From Petrosia ficiformis (taxonomy: Eukaryota > Porifera > Demospongiae > Haplosclerida > Petrosiidae), in NCBI GenBank assembly GCA_947044365.1, contig OX345645.1:4163741-4227740 (forward strand): a stretch of DNA of 64,000 nucleotides. The letters are read 5' to 3'. A program made the translations under genes and the position numbers. Under the pieces are notes generated by a model that was given only the letters and a program-made list of their open reading frames with translations, was not told the DNA's origin and did not search any database. Shown piece after piece: positions 1-11,902 of the stretch (within the stretch, counting starts at the first letter, position 1; every line of letters begins with the position of its first letter).

Positions 1-469
1 AAGTTATAAAACTGTACTGGCATGTTAGTTTTTATAATAATATTATAATAGTTATTTATATATATATATATATATAATTGTATAAACTAACATGTCAGTA
101 CTTATTACTTTATAACTGAAAGATTTTAGTATGATTATACTAGTCTCTTCCTTGTCTATACTATAAGTCTTACATTTTAGTCTCTGTTTTATTCCAAACT
201 TTCCAAAGAAGAAAGAAAGATCCTCAATTAGTCTTGTGAAATATTCCACAAAGAGAGGTCCTCAAAACTGCTGACGTTCGAGTCACGTGCACAGCACATG
301 ACTTGACAAATTGAAATAGGCGGAGTTTGAAAGTAATGGAGATTGCTTGGAGCCAGTGCTCGATGTTGTAGCAACCAATACCCAAATTTTGTTTGCTTTT
401 ATGAAGTGCTTTGCTAGCAATAGTCATGATACAGGAGTAGTTATGTTTTGATGTGTTCAGATGCCTCCA
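1..469. other. AT-rich flank, no gene seen
   Basis: No coding signal is convincing here. A short TA microsatellite sits at about 55-77. Parts of the stretch (a 'ttataactgaaagattttag' theme at 111-130) loosely resemble the dispersed repeat that begins near 470, so it may be an older, decayed copy of that element. The short open frames have no conserved features. Confidence 0.5.
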
Positions 470-722
470 CGAGTCTTCTCAAGTCTGGAAACAGTAACCG
501 TGAGTTAAAAAAATTGTGATAACTTTATAACCGAAAGGTTTTAAAAGAATTCCTACGTTATTTTTTTTCCTTGTATAATTTGAAGTCTACCAGTACCCCT
601 TTTGACATGTCAATCTTTATTTTTCCAGAAAAAATGCCAACAGACAGACAGACAGACAGACAGACACACACACAGACAAAAAAATTACCGTACCCTTCCG
701 CCTACGCTACGCGGCAAGGGTA
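470..722 (+). repeat. Dispersed repeat copy 1 ending in a GC-rich palindrome
   Basis: About 220 bp here match 27690-27907 closely. The shared parts are 'gtaaccgtgagttaaaa'-type sequence, a run of T, 'cttgtataatttgaagtcta', a 'tttttccag' stretch and an (ACAG)n tract. Both copies end in an imperfect palindrome, here at 691-722, with arms TACCCTT and AAGGGTA around a GCC/GGC core. No coding capacity is seen. It is best read as a short non-autonomous mobile element; the class is unknown. Confidence 0.7.
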
Positions 723-940
723 ATAAAGGAATATAACCACTACACAACACTATATATTAAATACAACATATAAACCCAAATTAATACATACAAACACAAT
801 ACAGTTTGTACACATACATACAGTTACAGACATACAAACATAATACAGTTACATACAAACAAACACAATACAAATTGTACACATACATACAGTTACAGAT
901 ATACAAACACAATACAGTTACAGACATACAAACACGATAC
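723..940 (-). repeat. Simple repeat in the intron after the 941-1098 exon
   Basis: Degenerate repeats of a 'catacaaacacaatacag' type fill most of 781-935. They lie just downstream, on the minus strand, of the splice donor that ends the exon at 941. The open frame that runs into this tract from the exon is a read-through of intron sequence and not protein. Confidence 0.6.
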
Positions 941-1098
941 CTCTTGTAGTCTATTCCCATCAAAGGGGCAGAAGATACCCCACCTCCACTACCTGATCTA
1001 TCAACGTGTTGCTGACCATTTTCCGTATTATCACTACCAAAACCAGTTAGTGCCTCGTCAAAAGACGCATTGTATCCACCAGTAGCCATCTTAATCAC
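941..1098 (-). CDS. First exon of an unrecognised gene (rest lies off the left edge)
   Basis: An open frame begins with ATG at 1098 (a second ATG at 1089 starts MATGGYNASF) and runs about 52 codons of Gly/Ser-rich sequence ending ...PLMGIDYK. It stops at a good donor, AAGAG|GTATC, so the exon ends at 941 in phase 2. What supports it as a real exon: a decayed copy of the same sequence sits at 5297-5440, and two perfect palindromic E-boxes lie just upstream. No downstream exon was found between 1 and 940, so the gene continues outside the window or is itself a truncated duplicate. The protein family is not recognised and no function is offered. Confidence 0.5.
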
Positions 1099-1152
1099 TT
1101 ACACACAGTTCTCTGCAGTTAGTTTTCTGCAATAACCCCAATCATGTGAAGA

Positions 1153-1178
1153 TCACGTGACAGCTATTGCCCACGTGG
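1153..1178 (-). promoter_or_regulatory. Pair of palindromic CACGTG E-boxes
   Basis: TCACGTGA (1153-1160) and CCACGTGG (1171-1178) lie 55-80 bp upstream of the ATG of the 941-1098 exon. CACGTG palindromes are the classic target of bHLH-zip factors (Myc/Max, USF, MITF/TFE families). Their role here is inferred from sequence and position only. Both sites are degraded in the duplicate promoter at 5661-5682. Confidence 0.45.
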
Positions 1179-1179
1179 T

Positions 1180-1792
1180 TATACAACAGTGGCTATAGCT
1201 AATACAGAGAATCTTGCAAAGTGATTTCATCAAGTTCATTTGCATCACTGAACCAAGTTGTTCAAGTTGGTTAGGTACATTTATATGAAAATACAGTGTG
1301 ATATTTGAATATGAAGTGTATGTACATTCCTTGTTAGAAGTAAGTCCAGTCTCGTGTCAATGAATGCTTCAGTATATGGCATTGTAATTTCCATACTTGT
1401 GTGCAATATAATTATTAATGTTATTATATTGGTAGTATTTCATACAGCCAGTTTGAAGTTTGATTGTGTTTATGTAATCTTGCAAACACTGCTTTCTAGC
1501 TATATTGTGTTTATGTAATGATTAGAAAAGAGCTTTCTATATAATTAGGAAGCTACAGTGGATATAGGGAACAGGTCATAGTCTAGGAGACTATATCTAT
1601 GTCTGCATTGGATTTAGATTAGCATGGGCATGCAGATTATACAAATTTCAGTAGTTGAAAATGATTTCATTTTAAACATGGAGGTATAATGAAGCAAAAT
1701 AGAACAAGAAATAATAAGCCAGCAGTAGTCAACTACTAAGCCAGCAGTAATGAGAAATCAAATTAGCAGCAAAAAATAAAAATGTTTCAGAT
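1180..1792. other. Intergenic, nothing recognised
   Basis: AT-rich spacer between the E-box promoter and the 3' end of EGF gene A. It includes the 3' UTR of gene A on its right side. No clear AATAAA on the minus strand was found near the stop, and no repeats or ORFs of note. Confidence 0.4.
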
Positions 1793-3914
1793 TCAACCCA
1801 AGTTGTAATATCCTGGTTGGTAGGCTTGATGAGGTGCTCTCATTGGAGCATACGAAGGAGATCCATGTCCAGGAGAGTAGGCAGGTTTCTGAGGAGAGAA
1901 TGTTGACGGTTCACCGGGGAATGATGGGCGCGTACTGGGATATGATGGGAAGTTCGATGATGGACCTCTACCATAAATGCATGCGTGACCATCGTAATCA
2001 AGTTGATATCCATGTTTGCAAGAACAGTAGAAATCTCCTTCTGTATTATGACATTTGTGGTAGCATCCTCCATTATTTGTTGCACATTCATTGATATCCC
2101 TGCAGCTAACATCATCATCAAGTAATCTGAAACCAGTATTACAAGAACATTGAGCAACACCATCAGTAGTGGTACAGATTTGTTCACAGTTACGGCTTAG
2201 GCAGGGATCTGGATCATTTGGTGGACGAACTACATTGAGGGTTGAAGTAAAAATATTTTTAATTTAAATTACAAAAATATTGTTTTAACTCACGACATAA
2301 TCCTAGTGAAAGAAAATACCCAGGTCTGCAGTTACATGAAAAGTTTCCAATTTCGTTAAAACAGACCATTGAAATTGGATCACAGTCATGCCAGTGGTTT
2401 CTGCATTCATCAAAGTCGACACAGGTAACTAAGTCCTCATCAAGCTGGTATCCATCAGGACAGCTACACTGGTAAGATCCAGGTGTATTGAAGCAAAGGT
2501 CAGTGCAATCATCATCATCAAGATCACATTCATTAATGTCATTACAGCTATAACTATCTGCATCTAATTGATATCCTCTCCAGCAATTGCAGTAAAATGA
2601 ACCAGCCGTGTTGTTACAAACATGTTGACACCCTCCATTATCAGATAAACATTCATTGTTGTCCCAGCAAGTACGCTCATCTGGTCCGAGAGTGAATCCA
2701 TGGTTACAGCCACAGCGAAAACTACCAGGAATATTAAAGCAGTCGTCACTACAATCAAGTTCAACTTCATTAGGTTCTGCACATTCATTAATGTCATCAC
2801 AGGTCTGTCCATCACCATTGAGTGTATATCCATCATAACAACTGCACACATAAGATCCAAGTGCATTGAGACATTGTTGTTCACATAAATCTATTTGGAG
2901 ATAGCATTCATCAATGTCCACACAGCGGGTTGGAGGAGAATAGTGATACTCACTCAGGCTTCCATAGTTGGAAGCGCTTGCATATTGGCTTAGAAATCGA
3001 AAGTCAGCTGCTAGTCTGAATCCAGAATCACAAGTGCAATAGTAACTGCCCTCAGTATTTGTACAGCTATGTTCACAGTCGTCATTATTTGATTCACATT
3101 CATCAATATCTGTACACAAATTATCATTAGGATAATATCCATAGTAACAGTCACACACACGACTACCCGGGGTATTATAGCATTCTTGTTCACAGTCACC
3201 ATTCTCAGTTAGACATTCATCTATGTCTTCGCATTCATGGAAGTTGATTTGTTCGTAACCAGAGCGACAGGAACAATCGTACGTACCGGGAAGATCATTG
3301 CAGTCGTGATCGCATCCACCATTACCAACAGCACACTCATTAATGTTAATGCAAACGTTATATTCATCTAATATATAGCCTAATGGACAGGTACAGAGGA
3401 AGGATCCAGGGATGTTAATACATACAGATATAGCATTAGGTAAGCACGTAGGTTGGTCACATTCGTTAATGTCTATACAGGAAAATTGATCTGCTAGTTC
3501 TTGATCTGCTAGTTCGTATCCTGGTGGGCAGTAACAGTGGTAGGATCCATCCACGTTAATGCAAATGTCCGAACAGCCTCCATTGCTTACCCAACATTCA
3601 TTCTTATCAAGACAGGAACTTTCATCTGGACCAAGTTCAAAACCATCATCGCAAGAGCATTGAAAACTACCAATAGTATTATGACAGTTCTGAGTACATC
3701 CACCATTTTGAAACTGGCACTCATCAATGTCAACACACTTGGTATATTTCCATTCGTATCCAATAGGACATTGGTTGTGATAGGAAGGAGGTGAGACTGT
3801 AGATGGAGGGTAGGTAGACTGAGCCGATGGGTAGTTTTGTGAATATCGCTGAGAATCCACAGCTATTGACATACACAGTATGCCCAGCAACCACAGTAAT
3901 GCCTGCATCATCAT
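1793..3914 (-). CDS. EGF gene A: secreted fibulin-like protein with calcium-binding EGF repeats
   Basis: Two exons: 3914-2294 and 2229-1793, with a 64-nt intron (donor TGTC|GTGAG, acceptor GTAG|TTCG), giving 685 aa. The N-terminus is a signal peptide (residues 1 to about 21, hydrophobic LLWLLGILC). A fibulin-like module [18 protein letters not shown] follows at about residue 50. Then come eleven calcium-binding EGF repeats in exon 1 with D-I-[DN]-E-C starts and the C-x-N-x4-[FY]-x-C-x-C hydroxylation pattern. Exon 2 adds one plain EGF ([10 protein letters not shown]...), one cbEGF ([11 protein letters not shown]) and a short Pro/Ser/Tyr tail ending in GYYNLG. Odd: ELADQ is repeated in tandem in repeat 2, and the tail is the shortest of the five genes. 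A secreted matrix or adhesion role is inferred from domains; no C-terminal fibulin domain is present. Confidence 0.85.
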
Positions 3915-3960
3915 TATGAAATCTGGAACATTAATAAATCTACTCAGTCCTGGGCAATCC

Positions 3961-3967
3961 TTTTATA
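3961..3967 (-). promoter_or_regulatory. TATA box of EGF gene A
   Basis: TATAAAA on the minus strand, 47 bp upstream of the ATG at 3914. It lies in a block (3915 to about 4050) that is nearly identical upstream of all five EGF genes. The transcription start is expected about 25-30 bp downstream, which leaves a very short 5' UTR. Confidence 0.6.
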
Positions 3968-4050
3968 CATCCTAGAATACATTCAGGGCTGCTACATTAT
4001 TATTCTATATATTGTATTGAAACAATACTCCAATAGATAATTGGCTACCT

Positions 4051-5290
4051 GTTATTGTAATCCTGTAGAATGTTGTCTGCAACAGACTGGACTATATGAC
4101 ATAAAATACAACAAGTGGTGCCATCAGTATAATAAAAAAATGTGTGGAGATACCTAAAATAAAAAAAGCATACAAAAAGGATAATTAGCATTTATCACAT
4201 AGCAAAAAAATTAAACTAACAACTTCCATACATAGGTATGTACTGCTATTAAATGTAGTAGTGGTTAGTTTCATTTTGTTGCCTTTTTGTTTGCTTAGTC
4301 ATATATACATACATGTATAGATTCAAACACTTGGAGAGCAACAACAAGGATGGCCGGCCCTGTGGGTCAAAAAAAAAAGGAACCAATTTTCAATACAAGT
4401 AGAACTTACAAAAGATGTGATAATTATGAAAATCTGAATGTTTTTGGCGTGGGAGTTTTGGATTGAAAGATTGTGTGGTCAATTTTGTTTCATTTTCATG
4501 AGGCTGATTTAGAAAATTTTCAATACCACATACATTATGAAAAAAAAAAATCAAAAAATTCAGAATATTTTGAAATGTGGATTTTAAAAATTCTTATCGA
4601 AGTACTTGTATAATTAATAATTAAGAACTATGTATATAGGCTTGACCACATTTATTAGTTATGCTGTAATGTTAATTACCTATTGTTTTGAGAGGTATTG
4701 ATTCATTGCATAACATCTAACTATGAAATGGGGTACTTCAACAAATTATTATACTGAGTCATTTAAAAATAGAATTGAAACAAGAATAATAAAAAACATT
4801 TTAAAAAATGGAATAGTATGTAGGGATATCAAAACCGAAAAAGCACAGGAACAAGATTGGGATGGTACCTTAGCAACAAAATTAAACTAACCACTTCCAC
4901 ATAACAACCCTACATAAGCATCACTTCTTTGTGTTTTACTTTTGCTCTGGCGACGACTATATACATACTTACAACTGTTTAAACTGTATGTGGGCGTATT
5001 TCGCATGTGTAAATGTACGTGTATACTTACATACTTACATGTACATGTACTTGTATAATATACATGGAAACACACACCCAGTCATATACATACATATATG
5101 TTGTAATTTCACCAATACACATGTTCACACTTAACATGTACATGGAGGTGTGTGTACCATGTATATATGTTGTGTGTGTACTGACATGCATGCGTGTGTG
5201 CATTAATGGGATGTGTCAGGGAGATGCTCCTGCTCTGAGTTTGTTCAACTGCTTCTATGATGTAGTCATTTGCATGACTTTAACACAGCA
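4051..5290. other. Intergenic spacer between EGF gene A and the relic exon
   Basis: The left part (about 4050-4180) is homologous to the upstream flank of gene E (31076-31210). A dispersed repeat at about 4829-4925 ('ccttagcaacaaa', 'cataacaaccctacat') recurs at about 56962-57085 in a ULK3 intron. The region 5000-5200 is a degenerate TACATG/TGTGTA simple repeat. No gene is supported; ORFs in this stretch are simple-sequence translations. Confidence 0.5.
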
Positions 5291-5296
5291 TTCACC

Positions 5297-5440
5297 CTGT
5301 GGCCATCATAGGGGCAGAGGACAACCCCCCACTACCTGATCGGCTGTCAACACTGATGTTGCTGATCATTATCACTACCAAAACCAGTTAGTGCCTCATC
5401 AAAATGCATTGTATGATTTGTATCCACCAGTAGCTAATAT
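5297..5440 (-). pseudogene. Decayed duplicate of the 941-1098 exon
   Basis: The minus strand matches the 941-1098 exon over most of its length, including the block for FDEALTGFGSDN and the 'gtagtgg' Gly/Ser segment. The start codon is lost, small indels break the frame and a stop interrupts it. It lies downstream of EGF gene B just as the intact exon lies downstream of gene A, so it was probably copied with the EGF unit. A foldback element (5459-5604) separates it from its former promoter. Confidence 0.65.
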
Positions 5441-5458
5441 AACCACATACAACTACTG

Positions 5459-5604
5459 CCTACAGGCAAAAGAAGGTCTGGAACAGCTGCTTCACACATG
5501 CAATATTCATTGTTACCAACCATTTTCGTCATTGTCCTTTTCAGTGGAAAAGACATTTGATGCTTAGACCAAGACTTTCAAACAGACCATCTTTTACCTG
5601 TAGG
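5459..5604. mobile_element. Short foldback element (MITE-like), copy 1
   Basis: Terminal inverted repeats of the type CCTACAGG(C/T)AAAAGA(A/T)GGTCTG bound about 146 bp. A related element lies at 39208-39388. It has no coding capacity. It was inserted between the relic exon and its promoter. Confidence 0.55.
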
Positions 5605-5660
5605 GTGTGGCGGTGATGGGATGTGACTAGTACTAATACCTGGCCTCAGTCATGTGAAGA

Positions 5661-5682
5661 TCATGTGACCGTTCCCATATGG
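5661..5682 (-). promoter_or_regulatory. Decayed E-box pair of the relic exon
   Basis: TCATGTGA and CCATATGG occupy the positions of TCACGTGA and CCACGTGG in the intact copy. Both differ at the CpG, as expected from methyl-CpG deamination. Flanking sequence ('cagtcatgtgaagatca') is shared with 1141-1160. Confidence 0.5.
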
Positions 5683-5699
5683 TTACAACACTAACCATT

Positions 5700-6351
5700 A
5701 GGGAGAGAACATTATTATATGAATATTATTAAAAACATAGAAAATGAGCCCACAATGACAGTAGAACCCCTCATAATCAGAAAGGCATATAGCTATCTGG
5801 ATCCTGAAGACAGAGCCTGAGGAATCCAAATAGGTGTAATATTAATAAACCATATTCATAGTGGGAAACCTGCTGCATTTGTGTATGGCTTCCACTATTC
5901 AAACAGTTCACATATAAAATTTATCATCAGCAAAAAAAACATTCTGTCCAGATCTCTCTTTATAGCTTTGAACATTATGTCATGGTTTATAATCATCGTT
6001 TAAGATTCTAACCCCTAATGACAAGCGACCATATGGTTCAGGGAATATCCACTAAAATAATTATGCAAATATTCATGATGCTAATATTTCGCTTGCCTGG
6101 TTCTGTGCGAAACAAGGCACTTTCATATAGGCTATTAAAAGCACCTATATTACTGTTCACTGAAATGGTTTCGTTTTCAAAAAGGTGCTGCATGCATTAT
6201 GTATGTTTCAGTAGTTTGTTTCAAATTTGAAATTAACATTCAGGTATAATGATGCACAGTAAATGCAAGGATAATAATATAGTAACACAACAACTACTAA
6301 GCCAGCAGTACATAAAAAAATCAAGCAGCAAAAAATAAAAATGTTCCAGAT
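5700..6351. other. Spacer downstream of EGF gene B, nothing recognised
   Basis: AT-rich spacer. The last ~100 bp before the stop codon of gene B resemble the 3' flank of gene A ('ccagcagta...aaaaaataaaaatgtt'). No ORF with conserved features was found. Confidence 0.4.
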
Positions 6352-8552
6352 TCAACCTCTTGAATATCCTTGGTAAGAAGGTTGCTGGTAGGCTTGAGAG
6401 TATGGTGCTCTGATTACTCCAGGAGTGTATGAAGGAGATCCATGTCCTGGAGAGTAGGCAGGCACTTGAGGAGGAGGAGAAGGGTATGATGGTGAGTCAC
6501 CTAATGGGGAGTACGATGGACCTCTGGGGTAGGAAGACAAACTATTAGAGTACGATAATGGACTACTAGGGTACGATGGGGAGTACAATGATGGACCTCT
6601 GGGGTATGATGATTCAGTAGCAGGATGGTGTTGATAAATGCATGTGTGACCATTGTAATCAAGTTCATATCCATATTTGCAAGAACAGTAGAAATCTCCT
6701 TCTGTATTATGACATCTGTGGTAACATCCTCCATTATTTGTTGCACATTCATTGATATCCCTGCAGCTAACATCATCAACTAATCTGAAACCTGCATAGC
6801 AAGAACATTCAGCAACACCAACAGTATTGTTACAGATTTGATCACAGTCACGGCTTAGACAAGGATCTTGTGGCGGATCATCTCCTGGACGCTCTGCTGC
6901 AAAAAGGGGAGAAGGAGGAATTACAAATATTAGAAGAACATTATATGTAATTATATGGATTGTTTTAACTCACCACATGTTCCTGGAGTGTTAACAGAAG
7001 GCATATACCCAGGTCTGCAGTTACATGAAAAGTTTCCAATTGCATTAACACAGACCATTGAAATTGGATCACAGTCATGCCAGTGGTTTCTGCATTCATC
7101 AAAGTCGATACAGGTAACTAAGTCCTCATCAAGCTGGTATCCATCAGGACAGCTACACTGGTAAGATCCAGGTGTATTGAAGCAAAGGTCTGTGCAATCA
7201 TCATCAACATCACATTCATTAATGTCATTACAGCTATAACTATCTGCATCTAATTGATATCCTCTCCAGCAATTGCAGTAAAATGAACCAGCCGTGTTGT
7301 TACAAACATGTTGACACCCTCCATTATCAGATAAACATTCATTGTTGTCCCAGCAAGTACGCTCATCTGGTCCGAGAGTGAATCCATGGTTACAGCCACA
7401 GAGAAAACTACCAGGAATATTAAAGCAGTCGTCACTACAATCAAGTTCAACTTCATTAGGTTCTGCACATTCATTAATGTCATCACAGGTCTGTCCATCA
7501 CCATTCAGTGTATATCCATCATAACAACTGCACTCATATGATCCAAGTGCATTGAGACATTGTTGTTCACATAAATCTATTTGGAGATAGCATTCATTAA
7601 TGTCCACACAGCGGGTTGGAGGAGAATAGATTCTATACTGGCCTTGAAGTCCAAAGTCTGCTAGTCTAAATCCAGACTCACAAGTACAATAGTAACTGCC
7701 CTCAGTATTTGTACAGCTATGTTCACAGTCGTCATTATTTGATTCACATTCATCAATATCTGTACACAAATTATCATTAGGATAATATCCATAGTAACAG
7801 TCACACACACGACTACCCGGGGTATTATAGCATTCTTGTTCACAGTCACCATTCTCAGTTAGACATTCATCTATGTCTTCGCATTCATGGAAGTTGATTT
7901 GTTCGTAACCAGAGCGACAGGAACAATCGTACGTACCGGGAAGATCATTGCAGTTGTGATCGCATCCACCATTACCAACAGCACATTCATTAATGTTAAT
8001 GCAAACCTTTTCTTCATCTAACATATAGCCAAATGGACAGGTACAGAGGAAGGATCCAGGGATGTTAATACATACAGATATAGCATTAGGTAAGCACGTT
8101 GTAGGTTGGTCACATTCGTTAATGTCTATACAGGAAAATTGATCTGCTAGTTCGTATCCTGGTGGGCAGGAACAGTGGTAGGATCCATCTTCATTAACGC
8201 AAATATCCGAACAGCCTCCATTGCTTACCCAACATTCATTCTTATCAATACAAGAACGCTCATCTGGACCAAGTTCAAAACCATCACCGCAAGAGCATTG
8301 AAAACTACCAATAGTATTATGACAGTTCCGAGTACATCCACCATTTTGAAACTGGCACTCATCAATGTCAACACACTTGGTATATTTCCATTCGTATCCA
8401 ATAGGACATTGGTTGTGATAGGAAGGAGGTGAGACTGTAGATGGAGGGTAGGTAGACTGAGCCGATGGGTAGTTTTGTTGATATCGCTGAGAATCCACAG
8501 CTATTGACATACACAGTATGCCCAGCAACCACAGTAATGCCTGCATCATCAT
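6352..8552 (-). CDS. EGF gene B: secreted fibulin-like protein with calcium-binding EGF repeats
   Basis: Exon 1 is 8552-6974 and exon 2 is 6893-6352 (706 aa) if the second of two tandem acceptors is used; use of the first (exon from 6896) adds one Ala. It has a signal peptide, the [12 protein letters not shown] fibulin-like module, eleven cbEGF repeats in exon 1, and one EGF plus one cbEGF in exon 2. The tail is longer than in A and rich in SYP/PSY units, ending QGYSRG. Exon 1 is almost identical to that of gene E, including the short linker [11 protein letters not shown] in place of the longer one in A, C and D. Function beyond secretion and calcium-dependent EGF folding is inferred. Confidence 0.85.
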
Positions 8553-8598
8553 TATGAAATCTGGAACATTAATAAATCTACTCAGTCCTGGGCAATCC

Positions 8599-8605
8599 TT
8601 TTATA
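8599..8605 (-). promoter_or_regulatory. TATA box of EGF gene B
   Basis: TATAAAA on the minus strand, again exactly 47 bp upstream of the ATG (8552), inside the promoter block shared by all five paralogues. Confidence 0.6.
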
Positions 8606-8699
8606 CATCCTAGAATACATTCAGGGCTGCTACATTATTATTCTATATATTGTATTGAAACAATACTCCAATAGATAATTGGCTACCTGTCATTGCAGT

Positions 8700-11290
8700 C
8701 ATTGTAGTCATTTTGTGGTTTTCACATATTATAGATAATATGTTTATAACTAGCAAGTTGAATTCAATTTTGATGAAGAAGTCATGAATTGAATCCTAAC
8801 CAGTAAGGAATTGAAAACAAACCTGTTTCATTCCTGGAAGTTAGTGATAGCAAACAACATTTACATGTATTGCAAGAACAGTACTAGTTAAATCATGCTG
8901 ATGCACATTACTAATCCAATTATCAGAGCATCAGTAGTCAGACCTTATAACACTAAGACACTCTGGGATCCCCATCAGGTCTGGGACCCCTCCCTTCTCA
9001 ATGGAACTGTACTGACAAGATAACCATTAAAAACTATATAAGTAGCGGTAAAGTACTCCAAGTACTCCAATAGGATAGTACATTCTCTATAAAGGATAGT
9101 ATTACTCTTTGAGTACATCAGAGCTTCTCTCTGTATACTGATATTTAATAGTATCAATTGGAATAGTATCACAATAAATTGGTTGAAATGTTGACTGAGT
9201 TTCTCTTTACTTCGATCAGCTATTATGTGTATTCGTGGCTTGAGATGCTTGACCGTTCAGGTAACAATCGATACTATCACTCGTGAATCTGCTTTAGTTT
9301 CATCTAACTTTTGACATCCTTGAAAATATTATTGTTTATATTATTATTATTTTGGCTCGATACAGATATGTATACTACCTGGTTAATTAGCACATTACCT
9401 GTTTGGTTTGAAGAGTTGTGGCTCGGGCCAATACTCAGGTGAGTAATGTATGTAATGAATAGGAATAACTACTACACTATCCTCAGGAATTGTTTGATCA
9501 CATACCACTGTTGTCTTTGAAGTATGTCGATTTATTCTAAAAAGATGTATAAAATTAATATCATCGTATTACAACTTTTAACAAGTATAATTAATCCACA
9601 TCCATACATGTATATCATTGATCCATTCATTCATCTATTTAATATTTATCCATGCATACATTATTCATCTATATGTCCATCTATATACAATTTTATCAAT
9701 CCAACAATAAAACCATCAATCCATCAATCTGTTGATGCAATCATTCATTCACAATCTATTCATCCATACCCCCATCCATCTATATATATATATCTATGTA
9801 TTGATCCACCTACCCATCATCACATTCATCAATATATTCATCTATCCACCCACAATTATATCCAATCATGTATCTATCACACTATTCATTCATCTATCAT
9901 ACACTGGTACAGCAGGATAGTGAAATGATTCTTAGAACACCATATCCAAATATGTAATGTTTTGAGCTGCATCATACAAAGTTGCATTCTGTATTCCCAT
10001 TTAACAGTAAAAAAAGATCACTGATAGCAGAAGCCATATAACTCAAAGAATTTTGTATATTTCATTTTGTTCCTTAGGATGAAGAGCCAAAAGATATAAG
10101 AATTAAGTATAAGCCAATGTATTTTTAGTTGTGTCGCCACCTAAAAACATCAATTGTTACTAAATTATTTTTATATTTTTGACATGATCATTGACACTGC
10201 TTTGTCACTCATGTACACACACAGACACAAACCCAAATGTACACACATATAGCTATATAGTACACACAGACACACACACACACACACACAAAACAGTGTA
10301 TCACAGTTCAAACTGATATATTTTGTATTAGTTATAATCTACTGAATCAAGTTAGCGTTTTTATTTCCAGGGCCTCTAGGGGATTTCACCCCAAAATCTT
10401 ATTTAATAAATTGCCCCTAAACATTTTGCTTATAAGTATTTACTCTCCAGTACATGTGAATTTCTGCTCTTATTATTACACAGTCAATGCATAACAAATA
10501 AGAATTTAAAAATTTCTGTATACATGTACACATGTGCCTAGCATGCTAGCAAAAGGTTTAGAAACAATTAAACAAGAAACAAAACAAACAAGCAGCCACA
10601 ATGGCTTAGAAAATTCATAAAACCCGGCTTAGAATAATGACAATCAGCTACCATGGCTTCATTAGCTGGAAGACAATCAGACACCATGGCTTAGAAAATA
10701 AGCAGCCACTGTGACAATGGCTTAGCAAATTCGAAGTAAAAAAGGGGGGGATACTGAATGGCCAGTCTTGAGAACTGGGAATGGTTGGTTAAAAATCTTT
10801 GCCGGATGACTAGAGTACTAAAACTAAAATTAATTTTAGTTGTATAGTACTCTATCTAGGATACTTTTAGTTCTAGTATTGTTTTAGTTTTTGTACTAGA
10901 ACTAAAATAAAATCAGCAGTAGATCTACTATAACTAATTTTAATTCTAGTACCAAAGAATTAGAACAACACTACTATGTAGAAGTGATGAAAGAGCTGTT
11001 TAAAGTGGCAAGGCTTGAGGAACTGAGGGGACAGTGATACTGAATCATGTGAGATAGGACCTTTCATTTGTTCACTTCTCTTTCATTTTGTCTGTCTGTT
11101 TCTGTCTCAGGCTATATCTGTCTGTCTCTGTCTATATTTCTCTCTGTCTGCATGTGTTTCTTCTTTCTTTTGTTTATCCTGCATTCTATATACATACACG
11201 TATTTTTTTTACCAGTGTCAAGATCTATAACATTTGCTTATTGATGCTTGACTTATTCAGATGATGAAGAGGATGAAGTAAAGACTGTTC
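8700..11290. other. Spacer between EGF genes B and C (repeat unit, part 1)
   Basis: Homologous to 15240-18100 and in part to 21850-24090, so it belongs to the ~6.6 kb duplicated unit. It contains a degenerate ATCC/CATC microsatellite (about 9600-9900), a CA tract (about 10202-10290) and a stretch of TAGT/ACTA-rich sequence (10808-10960). No protein-coding exon is supported. Confidence 0.55.
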
Positions 11291-11329
11291 CTCTCTCTAA
11301 GGAAACAAACACAACTAAAACTATTGGAA

Positions 11330-11895
11330 CCAGAGTAATTATTAGAACCAGCATATTAGTACTAAAAGGTATTATATAGATCTAATGTAGGATATAAAAT
11401 TATTAGAACCAGGGTACTAGAACTAATACTAAAATTATTAGAACCAGGGTACTAGTACTAATACTAATACTATAACTAGAACTACATGTATGGTATTACT
11501 ATATAGAACTAAAATTATTCGAACCAGGGTACTAGAACTAATATTAAAATTATTAGAACCAGGGTACTAGTACTAATACTAATACCATAACTAGAACTAC
11601 ATGTGTGGTATTACTATATAGAACTAAAATTATAAGAACCAGGGTACTAGAACTAATATTAAAATTATTAGAACCAGGGTACTAGTACTAATACTAATAC
11701 CATAACTAGAACTACATGTGTGGTATTACTATATAGAACTAAAATTATAAGAACCAGGGTACTAGAACTAATACTAACATTATTAGAACCAGGGTACTAG
11801 TACTATTATAATACTAAAATTATTAGAACCAGGGTACTAGAACTAATACTAAAATTACGGTACTAAAATTATTAGAACAGGGTACTAGAACTAAT
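11330..11895. repeat. Minisatellite, unit with AACCAGGGTACTAG
   Basis: Repeats built on 'attagaaccagggtactag' plus 'aactaatactaaaat', with longer 'ctagaactacatgtgtggtatt' inserts, repeat many times. The array recurs at 18110-18560 and as remnants at 27915-27957. Each array abuts the GC-rich palindrome. Confidence 0.7.
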
Positions 11896-11902
11896 ATTAC
11901 TG

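Noticed and set aside
781..1098. 105-aa ORF as a complete protein
   Set aside because: Only the first ~52 codons are conserved in the relic copy; the rest is a simple repeat behind a good splice donor.
2564..2884. Recurrent 60-120 aa ORFs in other frames of the EGF genes
   Set aside because: They recur at the same place in each paralogue only because the EGF coding sequence is conserved; they have Met/Val-rich shadow-frame composition.
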